A stretch of DNA of 64,000 bases from Clostridia bacterium (GCA_017397845.1 JAFQHU010000009.1:1-64000), one strand, 5' to 3'. Counted from the stretch's first letter, positions 48,022 through 57,203 are shown. Notes: generated from the sequence alone by a model not told the origin. Made by a program: numbers and translations.

Positions 48022-48609
48022 TTGGCATCAAAGGTAATAAAAATCAAAAAGAAGACAATGAAAACTGTTATGTTTTTTTCGGTCTTTTTTGTGGTGATGA
48101 CGGTTATATTTTTCGGCTTTCTGTCAATACTTAAGACATTATATCCTATCTCCTATGCAGATTTTGTTGAAAATAATGCGAGTGAAAATAACCTTCAGAA
48201 AAGTTTTGTTTATGCGGTGATCAAATGCGAAAGCGGATATGACGAAAGGGCGGTCTCTTATGCGGATGCCCGCGGTCTTATGCAACTTACACCGGAAACC
48301 TTCCGATGGCTGCAGAGTAAAAAGGGTGAAAAGCTTTCAGAAGAGATGCTCTTTGATCCGGAAACAAACATAAGATACGGCTGTTATTTTTACGGTACAC
48401 TTTTTGAAATATATGACGACGAAGCCACAGCTATAGCTGCATATCATGCCGGTATGGGGAATGTTTCAAAGTGGCTGAAGGATGAAAGGTATTCCAAAGA
48501 CGGAAAAACACTTTACGATATACCGTTCAAAAATACGAAAAAATATGTGAATAGGGTTATTGAAACCAAAAAAATATATTCAATACTATATAACGGAAAG
48601 GAAGATTAA
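48022..48609 (+). CDS. Membrane-anchored lytic transglycosylase (Slt domain)
   Basis: A 195-aa protein with a basic N-terminus, one transmembrane helix (VMFFSVFFVVMTVIFFGFLS) and an SLT domain outside the membrane. The catalytic Glu lies in VIKCESGYDERAVSYADARG, followed by GLMQLTPETFRWL, DPETNIRYGCYF and AIAAYHAGMGNVSKWL. It would cleave glycan strands to anhydromuramyl ends; B. subtilis YjbJ-like proteins are the nearest named type. The start is TTG 48022 with AAAGGA upstream; ATG 48058 lacks an RBS and would cut off the basic segment before the helix. Confidence 0.88.
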   Translation: MASKVIKIKKKTMKTVMFFSVFFVVMTVIFFGFLSILKTLYPISYADFVENNASENNLQKSFVYAVIKCESGYDERAVSYADARGLMQLTPETFRWLQSKKGEKLSEEMLFDPETNIRYGCYFYGTLFEIYDDEATAIAAYHAGMGNVSKWLKDERYSKDGKTLYDIPFKNTKKYVNRVIETKKIYSILYNGKED

Positions 48610-48611
48610 CA

Positions 48612-50018
48612 ATGGAAAAAGAAAAAAGCGCAGCAGAAGCCCTCAAAGAAGAGCTTATGATGAAAAAGGAACATTTTTCCGTAGCGATGAGTGAGGAAGA
48701 GGTAGCCAAGGCAGACAAATTCTGTGAAGGCTATATGAAATTTTTGGGCGAGGCAAAAACGGAAAGAGAATGTACAGATTATATTATCGAAAAAGCAGAA
48801 AGAAACGGATTTACCGCTTTTGATAAAACAAAAACCTACAAGCCCGGCGATAAGGTATATCTCAACAACAGAGGTAAAAGTGTTATTCTGGCTCTTATGG
48901 GTAAGCAGGGAGCGAAGAACGGCGTAAAGATTGTTGCTTCACACATCGACTCTCCCCGTCTTGACCTGAAGCCCACACCTCTTTATGAGGACAGCGAGCT
49001 TGCATATTTTAAAACTCACTATTACGGCGGTATTAAAAAGTATCAGTGGGTTGCTATTCCTCTTTCTCTTCACGGTGTTATTATTAAAGCCGACGGCTCA
49101 AGTGTAAAGGTAAACATCGGCGAAAAAGACGGTGAACCCAAATTTGTTGTAACGGATCTGCTTCCCCATCTGGGCAAAGAGCAGGGTCAGCGCACGCTGT
49201 CCGACGGTATCAGAGGTGAAGAGCTTAACATCCTCATCGGCTCCAGACCCTTCAAGGCTGATAAAGGCAGTGAGCTTGTAAAGCTTAACATTATGAAAAT
49301 CCTCAATGAAAAGTACGGCATCGTGGAAAAGGATTTCATTTCTGCAGAGCTTGAGCTTGTTCCCGCATTCCCTGTGGCTGATATCGGCTTTGACAAAAGT
49401 CTTATCGGTGCTTACGGTCATGATGACAGAGTATGTGCATATCCCGCTTGTGAGGCTGTTTTTGACAGCGATATCCCTGAACGTACCGCTATAGCAGTTT
49501 TAGCGGATAAGGAAGAAATCGGCTCTGACGGTAATACAGGTCTTAATTCTGCTTATCTTAAATATTTCATCGAAGACCTTGCACAGCTTGACGGTGTGGA
49601 CGGCAGAGATGTTCTTTCGAAATCCGAATGTCTTTCCGCTGATGTAAATGCCGGTTTTGACCCCAACTTCCCCTCAGTACATGACAAATACAATGCCTGC
49701 ACTCTTAATCACGGTGCAGTAATCACAAAGTATACGGGTGCAAGAGGTAAATCAGGTACATCAGATGCCAGTGCAGAGTTTGTGGGTAAAATCCGCAGAA
49801 TTCTCGATGCTGCCAATGTATCATGGCAGATAGGTGAGCTCGGTAAGGTTGACGAGGGCGGCGGAGGAACTGTCGCTATGTATATTGCAAACCTCGGTAT
49901 GGATGTTGTTGATTTGGGTGTGCCCGTACTTTCCATGCATGCACCCTATGAGATAGTTTCCAAGGCAGATGTTTACAGCACCTACAGAGCCTGCTATGAA
50001 TTTTTCAAAGCTGAATAA
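48612..50018 (+). CDS. M18-family aminopeptidase
   Basis: Zinc aminopeptidase of the aspartyl aminopeptidase/ApeA type, 468 aa. Motifs are KIVASHIDSPRLDLKPTPLY (first metal His), GHDDRVCAYPACEAV, ADKEEIGSDGNTGLNSAYLK, LSADVNAGFDPNF and VLSMHAPYEIVSKADVY (last metal His). It is cytoplasmic, with no signal peptide, and probably removes N-terminal residues from peptides. It is the last gene of the DUF951-prfA-tsaC-coaE-slt run. Confidence 0.92.
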   Translation: MEKEKSAAEALKEELMMKKEHFSVAMSEEEVAKADKFCEGYMKFLGEAKTERECTDYIIEKAERNGFTAFDKTKTYKPGDKVYLNNRGKSVILALMGKQGAKNGVKIVASHIDSPRLDLKPTPLYEDSELAYFKTHYYGGIKKYQWVAIPLSLHGVIIKADGSSVKVNIGEKDGEPKFVVTDLLPHLGKEQGQRTLSDGIRGEELNILIGSRPFKADKGSELVKLNIMKILNEKYGIVEKDFISAELELVPAFPVADIGFDKSLIGAYGHDDRVCAYPACEAVFDSDIPERTAIAVLADKEEIGSDGNTGLNSAYLKYFIEDLAQLDGVDGRDVLSKSECLSADVNAGFDPNFPSVHDKYNACTLNHGAVITKYTGARGKSGTSDASAEFVGKIRRILDAANVSWQIGELGKVDEGGGGTVAMYIANLGMDVVDLGVPVLSMHAPYEIVSKADVYSTYRACYEFFKAE

Positions 50019-50030
50019 AATCAAATAAAA

Positions 50031-50074
50031 AATACTCCCGACACGCCATCCGTTGGCGTAAAATCGGGAGTATT
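50031..50074 (+). terminator. Terminator after the M18 gene, directly before bioY
   Basis: Two nested stems: AATACTCCCGA / TCGGGAGTATT and an inner ACGCCA / TGGCGT. The T-run is short (TATTCTTT). bioY starts 26 bases later, so some read-through or a regulated step is possible. Confidence 0.65.
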
Positions 50075-50100
50075 CTTTGGATAAAAAGGACGGTGAAACA

Positions 50101-50628
50101 ATGAGAAAAAAAGAAAAGCTTTATAATAATATTAAAAGTGCACTTTTAGTTTCTCTTATTATACTGTCCTCATATTTTTATCTGCCGCTTCCCTCCGTCA
50201 GCGGTCTTTCGTTGCAGACGGTGTTTATTAACCTTGCGGCACTTTTGCTTCCGCCTGTTCAGGGACTTTTTACTGTAGGACTGTGGCTTTTGATGGGTGC
50301 TGTGGGCATTCCTGTTTTTTCGGGCGGCGGAGGAATAGGTAAACTTTTCGGCGTAACGGGAGGCTTTTATTGGGGCTTTCTTGCTGCGGTACCTTTGATG
50401 AGCAAGCTGAAGGGCAAAGAGGTTGATTTGAAAAGATATCTCCTTTCTCTTATCGCCGGGCTTCTGACGGAGCATGTTTTTGCCGTCGCTTTTATGTGCT
50501 TTCATAATGGCGGCAATGTGTTTTCTGCCGTTGCCTCCATATCTTTACCCTTTATCGTGGGAGATATTCTGAAATGCTTTTTATCAGCTTTTGCGGCTGT
50601 GAAAATCAATAAGGTTATATATAAATAA
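50101..50628 (+). CDS. bioY: Biotin transporter substrate-binding subunit BioY
   Basis: S component of an ECF-type biotin importer, 175 aa with about six membrane helices. The signature is LLMGAVGIPVFSGGGGIGKL followed by FGVTGGFYWGF, and SGLSLQTVFINLAALLLPPV in the first half. Start ATG 50101 follows AAGGACGGTGA; the TTG at 50077 lies in the terminator tail. No bioM/bioN genes lie nearby, so it probably uses a shared energising module. No biotin synthesis genes are present in the window. No BirA-like operator was recognised. Confidence 0.9.
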   Translation: MRKKEKLYNNIKSALLVSLIILSSYFYLPLPSVSGLSLQTVFINLAALLLPPVQGLFTVGLWLLMGAVGIPVFSGGGGIGKLFGVTGGFYWGFLAAVPLMSKLKGKEVDLKRYLLSLIAGLLTEHVFAVAFMCFHNGGNVFSAVASISLPFIVGDILKCFLSAFAAVKINKVIYK

Positions 50629-50653
50629 AACACGGTTGCTCGAACCGTGTTTT
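50627..50653. terminator. Bidirectional terminator between bioY and the CotH-like gene
   Basis: AAAACACGGTT / AACCGTGTTTT with a 5-base loop, overlapping the bioY stop and six bases from the convergent stop. Confidence 0.85.
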
Positions 50654-50658
50654 ATTTG

Positions 50659-52665
50659 TCAGAAAATATTTTTAAAGAAATCCAAAATCCTTTTAAAGAA
50701 ATCGGTAATTGATTTAATAAGCCTTTGGAAAAAGCTGAGATTTTCTTCGGATGCTCCGGGTGTTTCAATCTCTTCGGGTTTTTCTTTCCATTGAGCATAA
50801 AATGTTGTTTTTCCGTCTTTCAATACAAAGGCTTCTCCGGGGGTGTAAGATGCTCCGCTTCCGTCCGCTGCAGTATTCCAACAATCAAAAATCAAATAAG
50901 GATGCGTGAATGTACATTCGGGAAGAGTTAATGCCTCTCCGATACAGAACGCTTTTTCGTTAAACATATTTCCTTTTCCCGTGCCGGGGTCAAAAAATAC
51001 TCTGACAGAAGATGCAGAAAGACCTTTGTCGAGAAAGCTTTTTCTTTCGGAAATGAATTTCAAAAGGCTTTCATCCACGGCCTTTCTGTAGGCTGTCGCG
51101 ACAGATTGGTAATCCTTTGTGCTGTAGGTTTTCCAGCGGACGGCGTTCATGACCGCAGCGGGAGTGAGTTTATCCGCCAAGTCAGAAAGCTCATCGATAT
51201 ATTTATCGTTAAGAACGGGTGTAAAGCTTGTGCTCCATTTCTCACATGCAGCGGCAAAGAAATCGTCTTTTCGGTAAAGGGCGTTGAGCATAGTGGGAAG
51301 TGAGTAGATGTCGTTATCGGACAGATGATAAGTTATGCCTGCCCACCAACCTTCGGGATTACCGGTGTCAACCCCGTAACGTTTTGTGCTTGAACCTAAT
51401 GCTCTGTCGAAGTCCCAAACGGGTGCGGCGACAAAAACATCACTGTCCGCATCTTTGTAAATATAAAAACTTGTGGTAGCGGCATCGAGGTTTTTGGTAA
51501 ACTCCTGAAAAATATACATCATTACAAAAGAATCGAAATCTATATATTCAGAATAGTGTTTACCGAGATAATTGCAGCCTGTATCCGAGTAGAGTGCATC
51601 CTCAAACTGTTGGTAAAGGTTGCTTATGTATTTCACCTGTGCTTCGGAGGCGTATTCGGGCTCTTTGAGTGTAATAGGTTGATTTCTTTTTGTCACAAAG
51701 CCGCTGACTTCGTCAACATAGCGGTAAGGCAGCTCATATTCAAGCAGATATCCGCCTGTTATATCCATTGGGTTGTTTGGGATATTAACCCATTTCTGTG
51801 TGTCTGCCGTAAGCTTATGATAGTCTTTTTCGTGCTGTCCGCCAAGATCGCAATTTTCGATATCAATATCGGGATTAGCCTCCTCGGTAGCATCCGTGAG
51901 GTCGGTGATTTCAACACGTCCGTCTCCTGTTTCTACACTTTCGCACAGCACATAGTTTCCGTAATATTCATTATTAATATAAAGGTCAACAAAGGTGTGC
52001 TGTGATGTAAAGGGTATTCCGAGCTCAGTTGCAAGGCTTAAAGCAGTATGGTTGCGCAAAAGGGTTTTGTCAACATAATTTGCCAGTAAAGTCCATTTTT
52101 TTGCTTTGTCCATTCCGAAAAGAGCAGTTTTCTTTTCGAATTTAATATTATACGGTTTTTTCGCATAGGTCCAGGAAGTGTTTCCGCGCCCTTTGATGTA
52201 ATCCAAATCCTTTTCAAGAACGACCTCTCCGTCGTCATAAATAACAATATTTGCGGGTTCTTTGTGGGATTTGTCGGCGTGGACTGCACTCATAGAGGCG
52301 GATTTTGTGGTAATGTGTAATGAGGGCAGCTCCGAGGATTTTAAAACGAGGAGAGAGCAGTGCTTCTCACCGTAAACAAGCTCGTAGGATTCTCTGTCCT
52401 TTAGCGAAACAGTATCGCCGTTATTCTTAACAGTGCCGTTAAGGATAAGTGTTTTGTCGTCAGGAAATGTTACGGTAAGGTTTTCGGTATCCGTATCGGA
52501 GGGTATAAACAGATAATATGAATCTTCGCATTCCCATAGCTTAAGTGTTATACCGTTATCCGAGGTTACTGTAAAATCCTCGAAAGCATCATCGGAGGCT
52601 GAAGCAGAAAAGCACAGAGTCAGTGCACATAATAAACACAGTAAAAAAGCTGCAAGTTTTTTCAT
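50659..52665 (-). CDS. Secreted CotH-kinase-like protein with InlB-type repeat and amphipathic C-terminal tail
   Basis: A 668-aa protein with a signal peptide (LAAFLLCLLCALTLCFSASA, cleaved near residue 24). After an N-terminal beta domain, the CotH fold runs from about residue 130 to 500: DYIKGRGNTSWTYAKKPYNI, WTLLANYVDKTLLRNHTALS, HTFVDLYINNEYYGNYVLCE and APVWDFDRALGSS, which holds the conserved Asp of this atypical protein kinase family. An InlB-like B repeat follows (about 555-630, ending TFYAQWK). The last 27 residues contain LIKSITDFFKRILDFFKNIF, a strongly amphipathic helix like mini-proteins B and D. Not evidently a spore-coat protein here; other CotH relatives phosphorylate secreted proteins. 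Confidence 0.82.
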   Translation of the reverse strand: MKKLAAFLLCLLCALTLCFSASASDDAFEDFTVTSDNGITLKLWECEDSYYLFIPSDTDTENLTVTFPDDKTLILNGTVKNNGDTVSLKDRESYELVYGEKHCSLLVLKSSELPSLHITTKSASMSAVHADKSHKEPANIVIYDDGEVVLEKDLDYIKGRGNTSWTYAKKPYNIKFEKKTALFGMDKAKKWTLLANYVDKTLLRNHTALSLATELGIPFTSQHTFVDLYINNEYYGNYVLCESVETGDGRVEITDLTDATEEANPDIDIENCDLGGQHEKDYHKLTADTQKWVNIPNNPMDITGGYLLEYELPYRYVDEVSGFVTKRNQPITLKEPEYASEAQVKYISNLYQQFEDALYSDTGCNYLGKHYSEYIDFDSFVMMYIFQEFTKNLDAATTSFYIYKDADSDVFVAAPVWDFDRALGSSTKRYGVDTGNPEGWWAGITYHLSDNDIYSLPTMLNALYRKDDFFAAACEKWSTSFTPVLNDKYIDELSDLADKLTPAAVMNAVRWKTYSTKDYQSVATAYRKAVDESLLKFISERKSFLDKGLSASSVRVFFDPGTGKGNMFNEKAFCIGEALTLPECTFTHPYLIFDCWNTAADGSGASYTPGEAFVLKDGKTTFYAQWKEKPEEIETPGASEENLSFFQRLIKSITDFFKRILDFFKNIF

Positions 52666-52690
52666 ATTTATACTCCTGTAAAGTTTGTAA

Positions 52691-54430
52691 TTATTTCTTC
52701 ATTATCTTTTCTGCGATTTTTAAAACTGCAGAGTCAATAAGCTCGTCAATGCCCTTGGCGTTTTTTTCTGCTTCTTCTCTTTCTGCTTTTTCCTTTGCTC
52801 TGAGCTTTGCCTGCTTTTTCATTTCTTTATTGTATATTCCGTCAAGTCTGAATTCGGCATCGTTATGCTTTACGGTGAAGCCGTATTTTTTTGACTGTGA
52901 CTTTTTATAGCTTTTGTTTTTGTACATGGTTATATGGTCATTACCGTAGTATATACCCATTTTATCCATAAAAGCTTTGTGAAGCTGCAGACGTGATTTG
53001 AAATTACTGTAATTTTTATTGTATGTCCAAGCGTTTTCGCTCAGTGCAAGACCGCGGTTGAAAAGCATAAAGAAAATGTGATCTTCGTTTGTAATCCATT
53101 CAGTCCACATTTCTGCTTCAATACCGAGAATACCTTTATTGAGTTCTTTTTTGATCTTTGAATCTTTCGGCTCGTAGCTGTAGGTTCCCTTCGGCGTACA
53201 ATAGTCGTAAGCCATATCAAAGTAAAAATATTTATGACAGGACAGAATAACCTTTCCGCCTTTTTTGAGGTGTCTGATAACGTTGTCATCCTTTTTCGGG
53301 GTCCAATACTGGCCTATTATGTCTGCATCCGTGTTCTTCGAAGCCAATACCTCGTTCCAGCCTATCATGGTTTTGCCCTTTTCTTTGAGAAAGGCGTTTA
53401 TTTCATTGGTAAACCAGGCCTGAAGCTCCGTTTCATTTTTTAGCTTTTTATCCTTGATACGCTTTTGGCATTCGGGGCATTTTTTCCATTCGTTTTGCGG
53501 TGCTTCGTCCCCGCCGACATGGAAATAAGGGAAGGGGAAAAGCTCGGCAACCTCATCTATAACATTCTTTGCGAAATCAATAACCTCATCCTTGCCGAGG
53601 CAGAGGGGTCTGTTCCAATTTCTGATACCCTTAACCTTTGCCAAAGGATCGCCGCAGAAATCAAATACTTCACAGGGAATATTGCGGCAGGCAAGGTCAT
53701 TATATGCGGCTATGGCGGCTGCACAGTGGGCGGGGAAATCAATTTCAGGGATGATTTCGATGCATCTTTCTTTGGCATAAGCGATGATTTCTCTTATGTC
53801 TTCTTTGGTATAATAGCCTGAATGGGGTATTTCTTCATATTCGGTACAGCTCCAAGAATGAAGCTGGCTGCCCTTTCTGTAAGAGCCGATTTCGGTGAGA
53901 AGGGGATATTTTTCTATCTCTATTCTCCAACCCTGGTCATCGGTAAGGTGCCAATGGAATCGGTTGAGCTTATATAAAGCCATAAAATCAAGGTATTTTT
54001 TTACTGTCTCTTTACCGAAAAAGTGTCGGCTTTCATCTAACTGTAAACCTCTCCATGAATGTTTGGGAGCATCCTTTTCAATCATAAGCTGAGGGCAGAT
54101 AACGGTTTCACCGTCATTCCCCTCGGAATTAATAAGCTGAGAAAGAGTCATAAGACCGTAAAATGCACCGCTGTATGTACCGGCAAATACCTTTATTCCG
54201 TAGCCTTCAGATTTAAGTGAGTAGGTTTCCTCAGGCAAAGTATCGTCGTATATGAACTCTATATGGCTTTCATTGACTGCCTTTTCCGTTTTTACGCAAA
54301 GACATTTATCTATGAATTTTTCGATATCGGAAAGTTCTTTGTCTACATGCAAAAGAACTCTTTTTCTGTAAATGAAGCAGTCACCGTCTTTTAAGGTGAG
54401 GTTATTCGGCTTTGGTATTACATTAATCAT
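52691..54430 (-). CDS. GH20 beta-N-acetylhexosaminidase, copy 2
   Basis: The 579-aa enzyme has an N-terminal GH20b domain (MINVIPKPNNLTLKDGDCFI) and a catalytic TIM barrel with FHWHLTDDQGWRIEIEKYPL, EIIPEIDFPAHCAAAIAAYN and the Asp-Glu pair in HVGGDEAPQNEWKKCPECQK. It cleaves terminal GlcNAc or GalNAc from glycans. It lacks a signal peptide, so it should act on imported oligosaccharides. A charged helical tail (about 525-579, K/E/A-rich) is not part of the catalytic domain. It starts one base after its paralogue ends and 25 bases before the CotH gene. Confidence 0.92.
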   Translation of the reverse strand: MINVIPKPNNLTLKDGDCFIYRKRVLLHVDKELSDIEKFIDKCLCVKTEKAVNESHIEFIYDDTLPEETYSLKSEGYGIKVFAGTYSGAFYGLMTLSQLINSEGNDGETVICPQLMIEKDAPKHSWRGLQLDESRHFFGKETVKKYLDFMALYKLNRFHWHLTDDQGWRIEIEKYPLLTEIGSYRKGSQLHSWSCTEYEEIPHSGYYTKEDIREIIAYAKERCIEIIPEIDFPAHCAAAIAAYNDLACRNIPCEVFDFCGDPLAKVKGIRNWNRPLCLGKDEVIDFAKNVIDEVAELFPFPYFHVGGDEAPQNEWKKCPECQKRIKDKKLKNETELQAWFTNEINAFLKEKGKTMIGWNEVLASKNTDADIIGQYWTPKKDDNVIRHLKKGGKVILSCHKYFYFDMAYDYCTPKGTYSYEPKDSKIKKELNKGILGIEAEMWTEWITNEDHIFFMLFNRGLALSENAWTYNKNYSNFKSRLQLHKAFMDKMGIYYGNDHITMYKNKSYKKSQSKKYGFTVKHNDAEFRLDGIYNKEMKKQAKLRAKEKAEREEAEKNAKGIDELIDSAVLKIAEKIMKK

Positions 54431-54431
54431 T

Positions 54432-56015
54432 TTATTTTTCCTTCTTTCCGTACATCTTCTGAATTTTTTTGTTTGTCAAAAGGTTGCTCAGACCTCCCCA
54501 ACAAAGCTTTCGTCTCTCCCAATAAAGGCAGGAGGCTTTTTTTCTTATTCCTGTGGGAACAGCCTGTTTCTTTGTTGCATGGTTCATATTGATTGCTTTA
54601 ATATGTTTATAATAGCCGTCGAGTCTCGCCGAGAAATCAGCGTAGCTTTTGTTCTCTTTTTTCGTCCAGGCACTTTCACTTATGGCACCGAGGCGGGGGA
54701 AGGTGCAGTAGCCGGCTTTTTCCATATCCGGAACAAATTCTGTCCACAGACAAGCCTCAACACCTTTGAGTAAATGCCTGTTGTTTTCGTCAAGACCTTC
54801 AATATACGGGTCATATTCATAACAGGCTTTAAGATCCACCAAACCGTAGGGAAGGTCGAGGTAATAGGCTTTTTCGGGAGAGATGATAAAGGAACGGCCC
54901 TTTTTTATTTCGCCGGAAATGTCTTTTTTGTCCATATCCGTGTTCCAAAACTGCCAACTTAGCGAACTGTCAGGCATATAATCCTTTACACGGTCATTCC
55001 ACATAATGACCTCCAGACCCTTATCGTGAAGATATTCACCTATTCTGCTGAGATAGTAGGTGTGAAGATCACCGGGCTCTTTGAGTCCTTCGTCCTCCAT
55101 TCGCTTGCGGCAATGGGGACATAATTCCCAACGTGCCGTAGGAACCTCATCACCGCCGATATGTATTATTCCGTCAGTGAAAATTTCAGTAACCTCGTCC
55201 AAAACATCCTGAACAAATTCGAAGGTGCTTTCTTTGCCGACGCATAAAACATCGTATTTTACACCCCAATTGGTGGCTGTGACCATATTGCGGTCGAAGC
55301 AGGAAAGAAAGGGATAGGCAGCTATGGCACTCACGGTGTGGCCGGGAGTATCGATTTCCGGTATCACCTTTATATGAAGTGAGTGGGCATAGTCCACGAT
55401 CTCTTTCATATCCTCCTTTGTGTAATATCCGCTGTGGGGAACGGAATTGAAATTTGTATGGCTTCTGTAAGAGCCTATTTCCGTGAGAAGAAGATGCTTT
55501 TCACTGTAAAATCTCCAGCCCTGGTCCTCCGTCAGATGCCAATGGAAATGGTTTAGCTTATGCAAAGCCATAATTTCGAGAAAAAGGAAAATTGCTTCTT
55601 TAGTGAAAAAATATCTGCCGCAGTCAAGCATAAAGCCGCGGTAGGGGAAGGCGGGCTCATCCTTTATTTCCGCACTGCACAGGGACAGGTCTCCGTACAT
55701 AAGCATTTGCTTTAAGGTTTGTATGCCGTAGAAAATTCCGGCTTCGGTTTTACCTTTTACGGTTACCTCGTCTTCCTTTACGGAAAGGGTGTAGCCTTCG
55801 TCGTTTGTGATGCAGTCACATAGCTGAAGAATAATTTTTTCTTTACCTGTGCCCAAAAGCTCCGTTGAAAAGCTTTCGTCGAGAAATTTTTTCAAACTGT
55901 TAACTGCTGTGGGAAATTTGTCTGCACCGATGATTTCGCAGTATTTGGTAAGAGTGAAAACGGTTTCGTCACCGGTGGTGATTTTTTGCGGTTTCGGAAT
56001 AACGGGATAAATCAT
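54432..56015 (-). CDS. GH20 beta-N-acetylhexosaminidase, copy 1
   Basis: A 527-aa paralogue of the next gene with the same plan: MIYPVIPKPQKITTGDETVF, HFHWHLTEDQGWRFYSEKHL, KVIPEIDTPGHTVSAIAAYP and the catalytic pair in HIGGDEVPTARWELCPHCRK. No signal peptide. I start at ATG 56015, which has AAGGTGG just upstream and aligns with the start of the paralogue; GTG 56024 is possible. Two tandem hexosaminidases of different sequence suggest two linkages or substrates, for example mucin or chitobiose fragments. Confidence 0.92.
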   Translation of the reverse strand: MIYPVIPKPQKITTGDETVFTLTKYCEIIGADKFPTAVNSLKKFLDESFSTELLGTGKEKIILQLCDCITNDEGYTLSVKEDEVTVKGKTEAGIFYGIQTLKQMLMYGDLSLCSAEIKDEPAFPYRGFMLDCGRYFFTKEAIFLFLEIMALHKLNHFHWHLTEDQGWRFYSEKHLLLTEIGSYRSHTNFNSVPHSGYYTKEDMKEIVDYAHSLHIKVIPEIDTPGHTVSAIAAYPFLSCFDRNMVTATNWGVKYDVLCVGKESTFEFVQDVLDEVTEIFTDGIIHIGGDEVPTARWELCPHCRKRMEDEGLKEPGDLHTYYLSRIGEYLHDKGLEVIMWNDRVKDYMPDSSLSWQFWNTDMDKKDISGEIKKGRSFIISPEKAYYLDLPYGLVDLKACYEYDPYIEGLDENNRHLLKGVEACLWTEFVPDMEKAGYCTFPRLGAISESAWTKKENKSYADFSARLDGYYKHIKAINMNHATKKQAVPTGIRKKASCLYWERRKLCWGGLSNLLTNKKIQKMYGKKEK

Positions 56016-56033
56016 ATTGTCCACCTTAACTCA

Positions 56034-56465
56034 TTAATAGAGTGTTTTCGAAAGAATGAAGCATACCCATAAAGCGATTACAAAAAGGCTTTCCGCGGGG
56101 ATTGCCAATTTTGTATAGGGACATTTCCAACCTTTGTCAACAAAAAGAAAGATTGTTCTTGTCACCAAAACCGTGGTAGAAAAGAAAAGACCGCCGACGA
56201 GAGAGTGAACGGGTGTGCCGAGTGCCACGGTAAGATAAACGAGAAATGCACCCAAAGCAAAGGAAATACCACCGTAATAAACACGGATTTCGGTTTTGCC
56301 TGCATTGTCCACAGGCTTTACGGAAAAGCTTTCGGCATTTTTGATGGGACTTACGATAAAAACCGCAGCCATACCGAAAAAGTATGCGGCGAGACCGATT
56401 ACTGCCACCGAGGCAGGTACATTAGTGAAAAAAAGTTCTTTCATTGATGCGTACAAGGCGTCCAT
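56034..56465 (-). CDS. DUF4345-like four-helix membrane protein
   Basis: A 143-aa protein from ATG 56465 (AAAGGAG upstream; the longer frame to 56510 has none). Four membrane helices can be read, including VAVIGLAAYFFGMAAVFIVS, IRVYYGGISFALGAFLVYLT and KLAIPAESLFVIALWVCFIL. The R-x-Y-Y-G-G pattern fits DUF4345. Function unknown. It begins the operon that continues with the two GH20 genes (gap 18 bases) and CotH. Confidence 0.7.
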   Translation of the reverse strand: MDALYASMKELFFTNVPASVAVIGLAAYFFGMAAVFIVSPIKNAESFSVKPVDNAGKTEIRVYYGGISFALGAFLVYLTVALGTPVHSLVGGLFFSTTVLVTRTIFLFVDKGWKCPYTKLAIPAESLFVIALWVCFILSKTLY

Positions 56466-56500
56466 AAAATAAAATCTCCTTTGTTTTATACTGTAAAAAC

Positions 56501-56529
56501 ATAATATCATAAATGCATGCTAAGGTAAA
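56501..56529 (-). promoter_or_regulatory. Promoter of the DUF4345-GH20-GH20-CotH operon
   Basis: TTTACC (56529-56524), 17-base spacer, TATTAT (56506-56501) on the minus strand. Confidence 0.5.
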
Positions 56530-56561
56530 GGGAATTTATTGAAAAAATTATCTCTTAACTC

Positions 56562-56590
56562 TTGATTTCCGTTAAAAAGTATGATATTAT
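56562..56590 (+). promoter_or_regulatory. Promoter of the rimP-nusA-infB operon
   Basis: TTGATT, 17-base spacer, TATTAT, about 110 bases before rimP. Confidence 0.6.
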
Positions 56591-56613
56591 ACAGATGTTA
56601 GTAGTGTAGATTA

Positions 56614-56638
56614 GAGTGGGCTTTCGAAAAGTCCGCTC
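56614..56638 (+). promoter_or_regulatory. Leader hairpin upstream of rimP
   Basis: GAGTGGGCT / AGTCCGCTC (two wobble pairs) with a UUCG-like loop, followed by TTCTTTG. It could act as a weak attenuator in the leader of the nusA operon; the T-run is too interrupted for a strong terminator. Confidence 0.35.
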
Positions 56639-56698
56639 TTCTTTGTTGCAAAAATACATTACGTGCCTACAATTGAATATTATTTAAGGAGTGATTTT

Positions 56699-57169
56699 AT
56701 GGCAAAGGGAAAAAACACTGTCTCTCTCGTATGGGAAATTGCGGAGCCTTTGGCAAAGGAGCTCGGTCTTAAGATATGGGATGTCCGTTTTCTTAAGGAA
56801 GGCGCCGATTGGTATCTGCGTATTTTCATCGATAAAGAGGGCGGAGTAAGTATCGATGACTGTGTGGATATGACACATGCCATCAACGGACCTTTGGACG
56901 AAAGCGACCCCATCGAGCAGGCTTATTTCTTGGAGGTAAGCTCTCCCGGAGTGGAAAGAGATCTCGTCAGAGACGAGCATTTCAGCTCTTATGTGGGAGA
57001 AAAGATAAAAGTGAAAATGATACGTCCCGTCGAGGGTAAAAGAGAATTCAGCGGAATTCTCGAAGATTATAACGACGGTAATATAACCATCAGAATGTCC
57101 GACGAAAGCGGCTTCACCTTCACAAAGAAGGAAGCCTCCTGGATCAAAGCGGACGATTTTAAAATGTAA
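56699..57169 (+). CDS. rimP: Ribosome maturation factor RimP
   Basis: The 156-aa protein helps assemble the 30S subunit. Landmarks are GLKIWDVRFLKEGADWYLRI, SIDDCVDMTHAINGPLDESD and YFLEVSSPGVERDLVRDEHF; the C-terminal SH3-like domain follows. Start ATG 56699 lies six bases after an AAGGAGTGA site; the longer frame from 56663 has none. First gene of the operon. Confidence 0.94.
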   Translation: MAKGKNTVSLVWEIAEPLAKELGLKIWDVRFLKEGADWYLRIFIDKEGGVSIDDCVDMTHAINGPLDESDPIEQAYFLEVSSPGVERDLVRDEHFSSYVGEKIKVKMIRPVEGKREFSGILEDYNDGNITIRMSDESGFTFTKKEASWIKADDFKM

Positions 57170-57203
57170 TTATGATGAATATAAGAAAGGATGAACAGAA
57201 AAA

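Noticed and set aside
50031..50100. Biotin-responsive riboswitch or BirA operator before bioY
   Set aside because: The hairpin there is a terminator-type structure following the M18 gene, and no BirA-type long inverted repeat was found.
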